Positions 36,779-48,269 are shown, counted from the stretch's first letter. The stretch: DNA of 64,000 nucleotides from Druceiella hillmani (GCA_039881145.1 JAYKKI010000126.1:4434001-4498000); one strand, 5' to 3'. Notes: generated by a model from the letters alone, not told the origin. Translations and numbers: made by a program.

Positions 36779-36780
<2 letters not shown>
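36671..36780. repeat. Long hairpin, 52-bp arms
   Basis: Arms 36,671-36,722 and 36,729-36,780 are reverse complements with about six mismatches and a loop of about six bases. The best paired part is ctttctttctaggcgtaat. It abuts a (TA)n tract. After that tract, aataacttgtttaatcatat (36,830) repeats the end of the right arm with one change. It could be a small foldback transposon end or a hairpin transcript. Confidence 0.8.

Positions 36781-36781
<1 letters not shown>

Positions 36782-36814
<33 letters not shown>
36782..36814. repeat. (TA)n microsatellite
   Basis: 33 bases between the hairpin and a partial repeat of its arm. Confidence 0.9.
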
Positions 36815-36818
<4 letters not shown>

Positions 36819-36849
36819 TAAAACATAATAAATAACTTGTTTAATCATA

Positions 36850-37865
36850 TATAATAATTATAATCTTCGGAATAGTACTTAGTGATCCACTCGCTAGTTC
36901 ATGACCCATTTGTTTTTCAATTTTTTTAGTTTTGCTTTAAGTAAGTAATGAAAAACAATTAGGCTTTAAGAAGTCTAACGGCATATATTTTCGTTATCGA
37001 TTATATGGGTGTATACTTAGCGTAGATCTTACCCTACCTTATATCTATATGAAGATAATACATCATTCTTTAGCTTTAGCAAGTACTATCGAAATACATA
37101 AGTGCATGTTAGATACTGGTTTTTGAGACATGAAAATGTCTTTCAAATCACTAAATACCGCTCATGGTAGTATTTGACCAACGAAATATTTCAGAAGATA
37201 CATAATCACTTCGCGTACCGATTGCCATATTTCAAAAGTAACTGAAAAAGTTGACTCAAAAAAATACTTGTAAGTAGATGAGTATGTTGGGCTTATATTG
37301 CTCGAAGACGTTTCTTTAAACCATTTCATCATTTCCTCAGTGTCTATCATATTCTATAAATTGTCCATTGTGTCCTGTTTCCTCTTTTTATTCTTCCGAT
37401 AGCCTGTGATTTTTTACGCTTTTCGAAACCATGTAGTTTAGGTATATAAAGTAGATAATGGAGTTGTAAATAGTTGTGATCAAAATATCATTGATATATA
37501 ATGGTATTGTAATAATTTTTATAAACTCCTGGAAAATCTCAGAAACTTATTTTCGTAGGCGGAGTTTTTATTGTGTTACTTATCAATATCATAATCGATT
37601 TTACCACTTTTTATCCGTAATCAAAAAGTATCAAATAATACCCTACAGGAATTTGATTTTTTATTTTCAGTAATGTTCATTTGTTTAAGATGTATTCTCT
37701 TAATAATCTATTGTGTTGTATTATATTTACTTATCAATATTATAATCGATTTTTTTGAAGCTCTTATTATTCGCTATTTCAAATGTTACCCCACTCTCTG
37801 TATGAAATTAGAAAAATTTCTTCGAGTACTTAATTTGTCTTATACTAAAATTTTCATATAAATAT
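36850..37865. other. AT-rich DNA, no gene seen
   Basis: Two adjacent small plus-strand ORFs (37,476-37,861) are phenylalanine- and isoleucine-rich, as AT-rich random sequence would be. A weak internal duplication (acttatcaatatcataatcg at 37,578 and acttatcaatattataatcg at 37,729) explains part of it. Confidence 0.45.
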
Positions 37866-37867
37866 AT

Positions 37868-38030
37868 ATTTGAGTGTTGGCTAATAAGATATGTGCGGGT
37901 TAATACGTTTTGTTACAATGCCAAATTTCATATTTCTATGTCAACCTGTTTCTGAGAAAAACGGCAGTGATGTACAGATATGTGAGTGATCTCAAAATGT
38001 TACTGTTTTTCTTTTGAGATACAAAAACCT
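37868..38030 (+). mobile_element. Dispersed repeat copy, family A
   Basis: It matches 3,463-3,650: gtgcgggttaatacgttttg, atgccaaatttcatatttct, ctgagaaaaacggcagtgat. The tail is more degraded (ttttgagatacaaaaaccta). Confidence 0.65.
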
Positions 38031-38085
38031 AAAATGGCATAAAATTTCGTTTAAAATCGATGATTTTATTTAAATATCCATACAT

Positions 38086-38338
38086 GTAATAAAATTGTAA
38101 CAGAGTAACTTCTATACATGGAAACATTTCAAAAATGAATGGTAATAGAAGCAGAAAAATCTTTTTTCACCATTTTTTTCTGTATATTTGTATATCAATT
38201 TGTGCGTTAACCATACAAACTCTACTGGACGGATTTTGATGAAATTTGGTATGGTAATAGTTTATACCCAAGAGCAATATACGATAGAATTTTTTTCTTA
38301 TTCCGAATTTCACGCCAGTGGAACTGTAAGTCACAGCT
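38086..38338 (+). mobile_element. Helitron-like non-autonomous repeat, copy 1
   Basis: Homologous to 53,676-53,966 over its length: aaaattgtaacagagt, acatggaaa, taatagaagcagaaaa, ctggacggattttgatgaaa, tttggtatggtaatagttta and a decayed end ccagtggaactgtaagtcac. The 3' end here lost the CTAG seen in the other copy. No protein is encoded. Confidence 0.6.
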
Positions 38339-38450
38339 GTATTATAAAATAAAAATGTGATTTTTGTACTAAACAAATTTGCTGAAGATATATTGAATGG
38401 GATATAAGAAGTGTGACTTGAGCTATTTTATAAGACATAAGGAAGGAAGT

Positions 38451-38474
38451 TATATATATATATATATATGTATA

Positions 38475-38530
<56 letters not shown>

Positions 38531-38538
38531 AATATATA
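38451..38538. repeat. (TA)n microsatellite with TG interruptions
   Basis: About 88 bases. The overlapping 87-codon minus-strand ORF is a by-product. Confidence 0.95.
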
Positions 38539-38799
38539 CGTTTATATTTTTTTTTAATGATAAAATATAGGGTATTTTTATACAGATTTAACATTATTAT
38601 TCTAAAGCATAATTATATCACTGTAGATTGGAATATAATGGAAGAATCATTAAATCATTATTATATATGTAACTATAGTTATTTATTTAACATTAATTTT
38701 TGATTTGGGCATGTTATTCATTCGATATAAACCATGTAATTTTTAGCCAGAATTAATAAGCTCCAAGAGAATATATGAAAATGGAAATTGTCTCTCTCT

Positions 38800-39070
38800 G
38801 GTATGAAGGCTGCAAATACAAAATAATTCATAAAGGTTCTTCAAATACGTAGAAGTCAGGTAGGTAGCTATTTTTAGATGCAATATCCATTCTGCGTCAG
38901 TAACCGGAAGGGGAGCAGAGCCACCCTGTGAGTTTCGCAGCTCAAAGGACCTAAATTAATTTCCGACGCTCCAATTGTCGAGATATTTCGGTGATTTGAT
39001 ATGGAATTGTTGAAATTATTTCCTTATCGGAGGGACGTGGTCATGCCCACGTCGTCAGTCAATTGGATTG
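38800..39070. promoter_or_regulatory. Mixed-composition patch, possible conserved element
   Basis: Contains ggaaggggagcagagccacc, a ttaatttccgacgctcc stretch and acgtggtcatgcccacgtcg, with short inverted parts (acgtgg/cccacgt). Not coding. Candidate regulatory DNA by composition only. Confidence 0.25.
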
Positions 39071-39410
39071 CAAAGTATATATTTGATTTAAACATTCATA
39101 TATCAATAAGTATAGTACAGATATGTATACTCGTATGTGAACAAAGTTATAAATTATTTAATAGATAGCAATGTAAAAGAGGTATTTTTGAGATTCCGTA
39201 CCCAAAAGTTCAGTAGCTTACGGTATTGTATTGTTAGGACGACGCTGTTTGTTCGCTTTTCTCTCGGTGGTTTTTAGTTCCGAAATGATATTTAAACTAA
39301 TGCACGAGTACATAGTTAAAAATGTGTTTAATTATTTGCTTGTTCATATTAATCGCTGGAATTACACGTTCGATTTAGACATGTATTTTTGTGTTGAAAA
39401 GTCCAAACTG

Positions 39411-40165
39411 AAGAAGTTTACCGATTATAAATCATGACATTGATTTATAGGCGCAGAGAAGTAATAAAGCAGAATTGTTGTTTGTTTGCTTTGTTTGTTT
39501 ATTAGTGCTAACCTCTAGAGCCACATAGGTATCCGATTTCAACAATTCTTTTTAAGTTAGAACGTTCATACTTCAAAGAAGATTACATATGATATATCAT
39601 ATTGATTCACAGGAGCAGAGATATAATAACGCGGAAATTGTTTTTTGTTTGCATTGTTTGTTTATTTATGCTAATCTCTAGAGCCACATAGGTATTTGAT
39701 TTCAACAATCCTTTTTATGTTAGAACGTTCATACTCTAAAGAATATTACAGATTATATGTCACCACATTGATTCACAGGAGCAGATAAGTAATAACGCGG
39801 ACAATTTTTTTCGCTTTGTTTATTTGTGGTAATCTCTAGAGCAACACAGGTATCCGATTTCAACAATCCTTTTTTTGTCAAAACGTTCATACTTTAAAGA
39901 AGATTACAGATTATATATCATCACATTGATTCATAGGAGCAGAGAAGTAATAACGCATAAATTGTTTTTTGATTGCTTTGTTTGTTTATTTGTGGTAATC
40001 TCTAGACTCACATAAGTATCCGATTTCAATAATCCTTTTCATATTGGAAAGTTCATACTTCAAAGAAAATTACATATTATATATTATTATATTGATTCAG
40101 AGGTGCAGAGAAGTAATAACGAGGAAATTGTTTTTGTTTTGCTTTGTTTATTTGCGCTAATCAAT
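39411..40165 (+). repeat. Tandem repeat, period about 160 bp, about 4.5 copies
   Basis: ctctagag occurs at 39,513, 39,676, 39,834 and 40,000 (spacings 163, 158, 166). Each is followed by ccacataggtatccgatttc, aacaatcctttt, gttcatacttcaaagaa, attgattcacaggagcagag and taataacgcggaaattg. Units are 80-90% alike and the last is truncated. Confidence 0.9.
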
Positions 40166-40657
40166 TTTTTTTGTTTTAAAAGACCACAGTTTTAGAAATA
40201 AAGTTAATACTAATTTTTTTTGTTTAATACTACATTTTATATGCAGACTTTGAGTTAATACTACATTTTATATGCTGCTACTTTATGATTCATTGGGCGG
40301 AACGGTGATAAAAAATGTAACATAAGTCGGAGAATGTTGCAGGAACGAAGTAAGATAAAAAGAGACCGCATTTTTTATTGACTGATCATCTTGATCATTA
40401 TTAAACTATGAATTAAAATATAATATTTTTGACTTTCAATGGTATTTGTGTTCTAAACTAATGCTTTCGATTGGTTATACATGAAGCATGTATGCAATGT
40501 ATCTAAATGATTACGTATTCACTTTTTTGCATCAAAACTCAAAAGCCTTATGAATGGGTTTTCGTATTTGGGGTCGGATTAAAGTTAAACACAAATAAAC
40601 GTTACTAATGTGGATAAGTTTGCAAATTTATTAAACTTTTTATTCTGATAATTAGAA

Positions 40658-40659
<2 letters not shown>

Positions 40660-40707
<48 letters not shown>

Positions 40708-40708
40708 A
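40660..40708. repeat. (TA)n microsatellite
   Basis: About 49 bases ending directly at the TA target site of the MITE that follows. Confidence 0.95.
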
Positions 40709-40710
40709 TA

Positions 40711-41115
40711 CACGGTGTCCGGGAATAAGTGTCAGACAAAGAAAAATGCTATTGGTCGATTATAAAGGAATAAATTGTCGTTGAAATAAAACGTAAAGCG
40801 CATCCTTTTTCTAATTGAGTGCATAAAAAAATATTACACACAACTGTTTTAACACACCCGATACTCGCCTGGAACGTAGTGCTTACCCGGGCAGCTAGAT
40901 ATCTTCCCATCTGTTCGCAAATTATTCCCCTGAGCGGCGCTGAATAATGTGCGCAAGTATCGTGTGTATAAAAAAGATGACAAATAATTATGACTATTAT
41001 TTTCAATTTTCTGAAAAAAAGTCATCTTTAAAAATTGTATTTTTACGACAATCAACTGTTTTTCAGTCAACGAATAACGTCTTTCTTTTTCCGACACTTG
41101 TTCCCGGATACCGTG
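40711..41115. mobile_element. 405-bp MITE with terminal inverted repeats and TA target site
   Basis: The left end cacggtgtccgggaataagt and the reverse complement of the right end cacggtatccgggaacaagt match over about 34 bases with four or five differences. Both ends are flanked by TA. An inner pair (cacacccgatactcgc against gcgcaagtatcgtgtg) is also inverted. TA duplication and terminal inverted repeats fit the Tc1/mariner superfamily, although the left TA could be part of the neighbouring microsatellite. Short ORFs on both strands inside it have no motif. Confidence 0.75.
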
Positions 41116-41119
41116 TATA

Positions 41120-42190
41120 TTCGATAATTAGAATTTTTGCGGAAATTTGAAGTTTGCTGTTTCAATAATACGCACTAAATGTAATAATTAAATCTATAAA
41201 CATTTCAACCCACAATAAATAGTTTTTTTTTAAGTTTTCATATTTTTTAATTCCAAAATATACCTCTCCAATTTACAGAAGCTGCCAAAAATTACATATT
41301 TTCGCTCATCTTTATTTTTTCTACCATCCTGTCCGTTTTCCTTTTTCAGTTATAAGTCATGTTTAATCTGTCATAATTTAGGGGATACTATTTTATTAAA
41401 CTATTTATTATTTCTCGTTTGATCCCGTAATTATCACGGATATATTTTATTGTTTACTATGCAATCAATATCTTGAAGTAATTTTTGTGACTGGTAGCAA
41501 AGAGACTGCCTTTCTATAAAAAATTTGCCATATTTATAGTTTAATTATATACGTATACATTAAAGCTTTAAAAGGTAAATATATAAGTAATTATTAATGC
41601 GTTAATAATAATACTATCAGCAATTGAATGAAAAAAAACATTGTTTTATGTTCCTAGGTTTAAAATTCTTCGTAAACATTATTATACCGTTATGGTCAAA
41701 AAATGAGTCAACAGAAGCAAGCCAACCAAGTGCAAGTCAGGTTCCGTACCTCGTTTGAAGTGAAGTTACTCTATTCATCACAAGTCATCACTAATACGAA
41801 CTTCCGAGTGCTATAAATGTTTAATAATATTAAGTATGCTATCTCAAAATCTAGGTGTCACCTAGATTCAACCAAATCTTCTAAAACCCTGGTTTTTTTC
41901 ATAATTTTAATTTCGTAAATAAGGTTTCAATAAAATAATTTACTTCCAGAATATATCTGAAGGTACACCTACTAACTATACTAACTAAATAAATGCTACT
42001 TTTGAAAAAAAATGTTTGATATACTAGGTATATACCTAATAAACTTTTACACGTAATTTGTTTTTAAATTAGGTATCTACCTGTATACTACGTATATATC
42101 TATACCTATATTTTATATACTACGTATATATAATCTGAAATATGTTTTTTCAATTATTTAATTTGCTCCCTTAAAATTTTCCAAGCAAAT
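41120..42190. other. AT-rich DNA with a 21-bp palindrome
   Basis: aatctaggtg-t-cacctagatt lies at 41,848-41,868. A tatactacgtatata unit is doubled near 42,097-42,130. The phrase caggttccgtacctcg (41,738) may be a scrap of repeat family A. No gene seen. Confidence 0.45.
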
Positions 42191-42195
42191 ATAAC

Positions 42196-42238
42196 TAACT
42201 AACACTAAAGTATATATAATATACTTTAGTGTTAGTTA
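42196..42238. repeat. Perfect hairpin, 19-bp arms
   Basis: taactaacactaaagtata (42,196-42,214) and its exact reverse complement (42,220-42,238) are separated by five bases. Confidence 0.9.
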
Positions 42239-42254
42239 TTAAATTATGTGCAAG

Positions 42255-42335
42255 TTTTGTACTGTACGTTTCATTACTATACCAATATAAGGGTTCCGTT
42301 TTTCCCTTTTGGGGTACAGAATTCTAAAGAATAAT
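42255..42335 (+). mobile_element. Dispersed repeat fragment, family A 3' end
   Basis: tttcattactatacca and ataagggttccgtttttccc, then ttttggggtacagaattcta, correspond to the end of the copies at 3.5 and 37.9 kb. It sits just right of the perfect hairpin. Confidence 0.5.
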
Positions 42336-42339
42336 TTAA

Positions 42340-43139
42340 TGATTTTACTATTTTCTAAATACTACACGTCTTTTAGGGTTTTTTAAACAATATGGCATGT
42401 CATTTTTGACCGAATTATTCATGTCACATTTTGTTTGGAAACATTTCTTTTTCACTTTTGTTTTGGGAAATTTCCATTATTAAACTTGCTCATTAATAAA
42501 GCAACTTTTCTTATATGTAATCAATAACATTAAGCAATCGAAAAGTTAAAAGATACAATTCTATCTTATAAAGAAATACTTATTGTGTTTGTGGTTCCAT
42601 CACTTAGAAGTTTATTGTGCACAATGTATAGCCTTTACAGAGTTTATAGCTCTTTGTGTCTTGAGCTTTATGGAGTTAGACATTTTGAGTATAACTTTCG
42701 TAGTAATGAATAAGTACTTATATATAAAAGTGGAAGGTCTTCCATTTAGATATTTTAATAAAATTCAATGTTTTGTATTTGTTAACATGATATAGAATCT
42801 ATTCGCAAAATTTTTGGAATCAATTGGATGCTGATGTCAGGAACTTTTTTTTGATAAATGTCTTCCATGAACCCTCGAAAACGTGGAGGTATCTAATCTT
42901 TTTAATACCTAATCCTTTTTGTCTTTTCTTCCTTTTGTGTCTTTTTTTGTGCAGGTCCATATTTGCTTTATAATTTTTATTTAAATGTGATTTTTTCCTT
43001 ATCTTTTCTCTCAATTTCCACGGTTCGTTAGTATTTGGAAGGTTGAAGCATTGAAACACGATTTGTCTTCGCTTGTATTTGCAGAAATTTTCCTTGTCAG
43101 GGTTTTTTGCACTATTATATATGTTTTTTATATATTTTC

Positions 43140-43140
<1 letters not shown>
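42340..43140. other. AT-rich DNA, no gene seen
   Basis: A 79-codon minus-strand ORF (42,820-43,059) is lysine-rich by base composition and has no motif. A 70-codon plus-strand ORF at 42,583-42,795 is likewise unsupported. Confidence 0.4.

Positions 43141-43141
<1 letters not shown>

Positions 43142-43232
<91 letters not shown>
43142..43232. repeat. (TA)n microsatellite with a TG core
   Basis: About 90 bases, interrupted by tgtgtgtgta. It generates overlapping Tyr/Ile ORFs on both strands. Confidence 0.95.
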
Positions 43233-43234
<2 letters not shown>

Positions 43235-43239
43235 CGGCA

Positions 43240-43850
43240 CAATTGGGCGAGCTAAGCTGCAATGCCCGGGAAAGGCAGGTTACGGTCGCATGCTGCCTAT
43301 TGGATTTTGCAATGCATTGTAATGATATTTCTTCATTCTTATATATACTGTGGAAAAATACATTGAAATATCTCAACATTTTCACGATATACCGTGGCTA
43401 AAAGTTAATAGAACTGAAAAGCTGATGTTACATACGCTAAAGAAGGAACATTTGGCCCTCGCCCCTCAAAGCGGAGGACTCTTTCATCGGCAATTCGGGC
43501 AGGTGAATTGGAAGCGATCCATTAATTTGAGCAGCGCGTCTGAGCAACGCGGCACGGCAACAGACGCTCATTAGCTCCGAGTCGAGTTAAGTTTAGTTTA
43601 ATTTGTCGTTAACGACGAGCGGCGCATTGAAGGCGAGTTAATTAGGGGCGCCGGGCGATCTCTAGCGCGCTAAACTGTTTATTGTTGGCGCCTAATTGAC
43701 GTGAGATGGAAGGAAGGGACTGAGGCAGGCGCACTCATGTTGGCTAGGTAGCGGTTTTATCTTGCGAGTAGAGCCGCGCTTTAATTACGCCGTTTGAGCT
43801 AATCTGATGCGGGCGGGCGAGTTTGAGGACGAGACTACTAGTCTACTTTG
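43240..43850. promoter_or_regulatory. Large GC-rich block, candidate enhancer or conserved element
   Basis: About 600 bases of raised GC, strongest at 43,490-43,830. Homeodomain-type cores are spaced through it: tcattagc, gttaattagg, ctaattgacg, tttaattacg and agctaatctg. They sit next to GC-rich words such as gacgagcggcgcattg and ggggcgccgggcgatctcta. No long frame is open across it and no splice sites stand out. TAAT cores evenly placed in GC-rich non-coding DNA are typical of conserved developmental enhancers. The target gene is not visible. Confidence 0.45.
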
Positions 43851-44114
43851 TTTCTAGTAAGCTTTATAAATACGAGAGGTCAAGTGCTAGCCAGGTTTAG
43901 GCTTCTGGTTTTATATAATTCGTTGTTTAGCTATTTCTTGTGAGTAGGCATATATGTTATGCAATCGTAACAAGTAGTAATAAACTATTACAGTTTAATA
44001 ATTTCATAATTATTTTTAAAAGAAAGTAATTTTGAAATTATGAAGAGAATAAATTATGTACAACAAATGAATTTATTAAAAAATATTTTAATATAAAATT
44101 GAAAATAATTATTC

Positions 44115-45834
44115 GCTAATAAAATTAAAATTTTAATTTTGTATTATATTTTAAAAATATTTTTATATAAGACCAATATAAACTTCATATCAAGACAAAT
44201 AAAACTAAAAATTGTCGTTATTTTAATTTTCTTTAAAATTTTAATTTCACTTATTTTATATTATATTTTAACAATATTTTTATATAAGACTAATATCTTG
44301 ACATATTGAATAACAAAATTTCATATGAAGACAAACGAAACTAAAAATGTAATTTTAATTTTCTTTAAAATATTAATTTCACTTGTTTTGTATTTTATTT
44401 TATCAATATTTTTATATAAGACCAATATCTTGGTATATTGAATACCAAAATTTGATATGAAAACAAACAAAACTAAAAATTGTCGTCATTTTAATTTTCT
44501 TTAAAATATTAATTTCACTTATTTTGTATTTTATTTTATCAATATTTTTATATAAGACTAATATCTTGACATGTTGAATAACAAAATCGCATATGAAGAC
44601 AAACGAAACTAAAAATGTCATTTTAATTTTCTTTAAAATATTAACTTCACTTATTTTGTATTTTATTTTATCAATATTTTTATATAAGACCAATATCTTG
44701 ACATATTGAATACCAAAATTTGATATGAAAACAAACAAAATTAAAATTGTCGTCATTTTAATTTTCTTTAAAATATTAATTTCACTTATTTTGTGTTTTA
44801 TTTTATCAATATTTTTATATAAGACCAATACCTTGACATAATGAGTGCCAAAACTTCATATGAAGACAAACGAAACCAAAAATGTCATTTTAATTTTCTT
44901 TAAAATTGTAATTTCACTTATTTTGTATTTTATTTTATCAATATTTTTATATAAGACCAATATCTTGACATATTGAATACTAAAATTTGATATGAAAACA
45001 AACAAAACTAAAAATTGTCGTCATTTTAATTTTCTTTAAAATATTAATTTCACTTATTTTGTGTTTTATTTTATCAATATTTTTATATAAGACCAATACC
45101 TTGACATAATGAATGCCAAAACTTCATATGAAGACAAACGAAACTAAAAATGTCGTCATTTTAATTTTCTTTAAAATATTAATTTCACTTATTTTGTATT
45201 TTATTTTATCAATATTTTTATATAAGACCAATATCTTGACATATTGAATACCAAAATTTGATATGAAAACAAACAAAACTAAAAATTGTCGTCATTTTAA
45301 TTTTCTTTAAAATATTAATTTCACTTATTTTGTGTTTTATTTTATCAATATTTTTATATAAGACCAATACCTTGACATAATGAATGCCAAAACTTCATAT
45401 GAAGACAAACGAAACTAAAAATGTCGTCATTTTAATTTTCTTTAAAATATTAATTTCACTTATTTTGTATTTTATTTTATCAATATTTTTATATAAGACC
45501 AATATCTTGACATATTGAATACCAAAATTTGATATGAAAACAAACAAAACTAAAAATTGTCGTCATTTTAATTTTCTTTAAAATATTAATTTCACTTATT
45601 TCGTGTTTTATTTTATCAATATTTTTATATAAGACCAATATCTTGACATAATGAATGCCAAAACTTCATATGAAGGCAAAAAACTAAAAATGTCGTCATT
45701 TTAATTTTCTTTATAATTTTAATTTCACTTATTTTCTATTATATTTTATCAATATTTTTATATAAAACCAATATCTTGATATATTGAATACCAAAATTTT
45801 ATATGAAGACAAACTAAACTAAAAATTGTCGTCA
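44115..45834 (+). repeat. Dimeric satellite, monomers of about 132 and 136 bp
   Basis: tatataag recurs at 44,281, 44,413, 44,549, 44,681 and 44,816, so spacings alternate 132, 136, 132, 135. Monomers alternate between an A type (atgaaaacaaacaaaact, ttgtcgtcatttt) and a B type (atgaagacaaacgaaact, atgtc). The true repeat is therefore a dimer of about 268 bp, with about 13 monomers in all. The left edge fades while the right edge is abrupt at the SINE. A 138-codon minus-strand ORF in it is a by-product of unit lengths near multiples of three. Confidence 0.9.
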
Positions 45835-46038
45835 CCTTGGGGTCCGGGGTGATCACAAGGCGTACGGCCTTCGACGGCTAGGCGCATCGCGGGGACCCGG
45901 GCTCGATTCTCGACCGCTCATCGAGCGGGGCTGGACTGGTGTTCTGGTTGGCTGTGAGAGATTGCTTTCGTAGCAATAAGTCCGCCATATGTATTAATTG
46001 TATAAATTAAAGAACGTAAATAAATAAATAAAAATAAG
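45834..46038 (+). mobile_element. tRNA-derived SINE
   Basis: A sharp GC-rich head (45,835-45,950) carries a B-box-like ggctcgattctcgacc at 45,900-45,914, as in tRNA promoters for RNA polymerase III. A less clear A-box region is upstream. The body ends with attgct-ttcgt-agcaat (45,961-45,977), a hairpin shared with the LINE tail at 14,445, and the tail aaataaataaataaaaataa. It sits exactly where the dimeric satellite stops (gtcgtca, then ccttgggg). The source tRNA cannot be identified by eye. Confidence 0.7.
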
Positions 46039-46039
46039 A

Positions 46040-48125
46040 TTAATAAATAAAGAGTTTTAAGAAAGTATTAGGTACCATAACTGCAGTTTTCAAACAGTTT
46101 AAAAATACTATGGCGTGGCATTATGTAATTTTATTTTTTGCTTGTTAAAACATTTTGAGGTCTATATAGGAATTTATTTACTGTTTATTTTTTTAAAAGA
46201 GCTATATATCTATTTGTCCTTGAAATAAACTTTGCCTGTTGATTACAGATTAAAATAATTAAATTAAATTTTTTTTATTACATTAAAAAACTAAATAAAA
46301 ACGAGAACTTGTACTTTATTGTATGTAGGTGCAATAATATTTTTTTACTAACAATTTATATTACTTGCAAATTAATGTGGTAACACTAAGTACTACTGCA
46401 TTACATATTTACTTAATTTCAGACTTAAATTAACCTTTTTGATATAAAATTATTAACTTATTATAACTATTTATACCTTATTTTAGGTAAACATGTTTGA
46501 ATTCCAAAGATTTAGATAAAAAGAACTCGATGTTATACGGATATATATTTCCTTTGATTTCAATATTTTATTGAAACAAACATATATTTAGTCATATATT
46601 ATTTTAAGAACTTTCGATTTAGGTACCAATCCTACCACCTACGCGGAGAACCTCTCCGCTGTCATCCAAGCCCCACGTCTCAGATAGGTTTCGGTGAGAT
46701 AGACCGCAGAGCAACTGATGAAAACTTTAATCCTAAAGTTAAAAGAAAACATTGGCTACGTAACCATTTCCAGTATCCTCTAGATATGTGATCTCCAGTA
46801 AGTGGATCTTGTTCAATGTTGACTTCGAAAATATTTTGTAAATATAGGTGATAAACTTGAAAGTTGTGAATAATACAGGACCATAAAACAATGATTTAAA
46901 AAATTAAAACGACTGTAGTAATATGGGAAAAATAATGTAATTACAAGACTTAAAAAGTTTAAAGTTTAAGTTGGAAGTCATGTATTTAAGACTTAATGGC
47001 GCTATGATTTTGCTACATATTTTTAGATCGAATGGATCGATTGGATGGCGACAAATATCTATGTGCAACGAAAGTTTAAGACTCCATGAAGAATCTAAAT
47101 TGGATCATAGCAGAACTTAATTAAAAATCTTAATGGCCTTCAAATAGTTTAAGAAATACGAACGATCTTGTTGTATTTCGAAATCTCGTGTTTTACTTTC
47201 ACACTATTTACCTATCTTTAGAAGAAATGATGCCTAGGTAAAAATTTAAGATTATTTAAATTGCGAACTCAGGAACACGTTAGCTCTTACACATAATTAC
47301 GTACCTACTTTGTTCCTGTTTTGTGCTTAAGCAGTAAAGCCAATTTCACTAAAATTACCTAGTACCTATTATTTGATATTTTTTTACAAATTGGGTTGCA
47401 TGTTGCCAGAAATAAAGACGGAATTTTTATGATAATTCATTATTCGTTCATACCTATGTGCGTCCCAACTTGTTATTGGCAAATGTTTGAGTTTGTTGAA
47501 AAAAAAATAATTAGTAAGAATATAAATTTCATTAAAATTACCTATTATTTCATTTTTTTACGAATTGGGTTTTAAGTTTCAAAACGTAAAAATGGAATCT
47601 TTATTGTACCTAACCACTATTTGTCCATTTATGCGTCCAATCTTATAGATGCTTAATGATTATTTCAATACAAATTCAAAATTCAATCATATTCAAAATC
47701 ACAACTTTATTACAACACAGTTAAGATTTGTAATCATATTCAGATTCAGAAAAAAATTCAACTTTATGTAGAAACGAAACATCTGGCATCATATGTAACT
47801 TTCTTGTCCTAAAAATTTAGATGTAGGTACATACCTATATTATATTTCTTTATATTACATTTAATAGTTTTAGTAATTAATTTGTACTCCGCCATATTAT
47901 CTCAGAAACAACTAGGTAACTAAAATGAGTGTATAATGAGAAAAGCAATTTTTTCAGAAAATAGATGGGTACCTAATGGAAATTTAGTTTTATTTGCTTT
48001 ATGAGATTAACTCACAACAGTATACTTATTAACTCAACAAAATTTCTGTATGGTTTCCGTATAGTTATGGGATTCAAAACGTGCTAACTAATATTTTCAT
48101 GAATAATTTTTCAGAAATAAAATTA
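46040..48125. other. AT-rich DNA; small GC islet and one old duplication
   Basis: 46,625-46,720 is GC-richer (accacctacgcggagaacct). A diverged direct repeat of about 183 bp shares atttcattaaaattacct and a tttttacgaattggg-type word, at 47,343 and 47,526. Nothing coding is recognisable. Confidence 0.45.
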
Positions 48126-48127
<2 letters not shown>

Positions 48128-48175
<48 letters not shown>

Positions 48176-48193
48176 TATATATGTATATATATG

Positions 48194-48254
<61 letters not shown>
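48128..48254. repeat. (TA)n microsatellite, longest in the window
   Basis: About 127 bases with tgta and aata interruptions. Tyr/Ile ORFs on both strands arise from it. Confidence 0.95.
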
Positions 48255-48255
<1 letters not shown>

Positions 48256-48269
48256 AACGATGCGATGAG

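Noticed and set aside
40749..41150. Transposase remnant inside the 405-bp MITE
   Set aside because: The internal ORFs on both strands have no DDE-type motif. The element is too short and internally inverted.
43073..43401. Cluster of overlapping ORFs on both strands
   Set aside because: All are seeded by the (TA)n tract at 43,142-43,232.
44412..44828. 138-codon minus-strand ORF, the longest in the window
   Set aside because: It lies wholly in the dimeric satellite. Its repeating peptide follows from monomer lengths near multiples of three and is interrupted in other units.
45835..45950. A functional tRNA gene in the GC-rich block
   Set aside because: Only a B-box-like word is clear. No cloverleaf with an acceptor stem could be folded, and the 3' hairpin and TAAA tail show a SINE.
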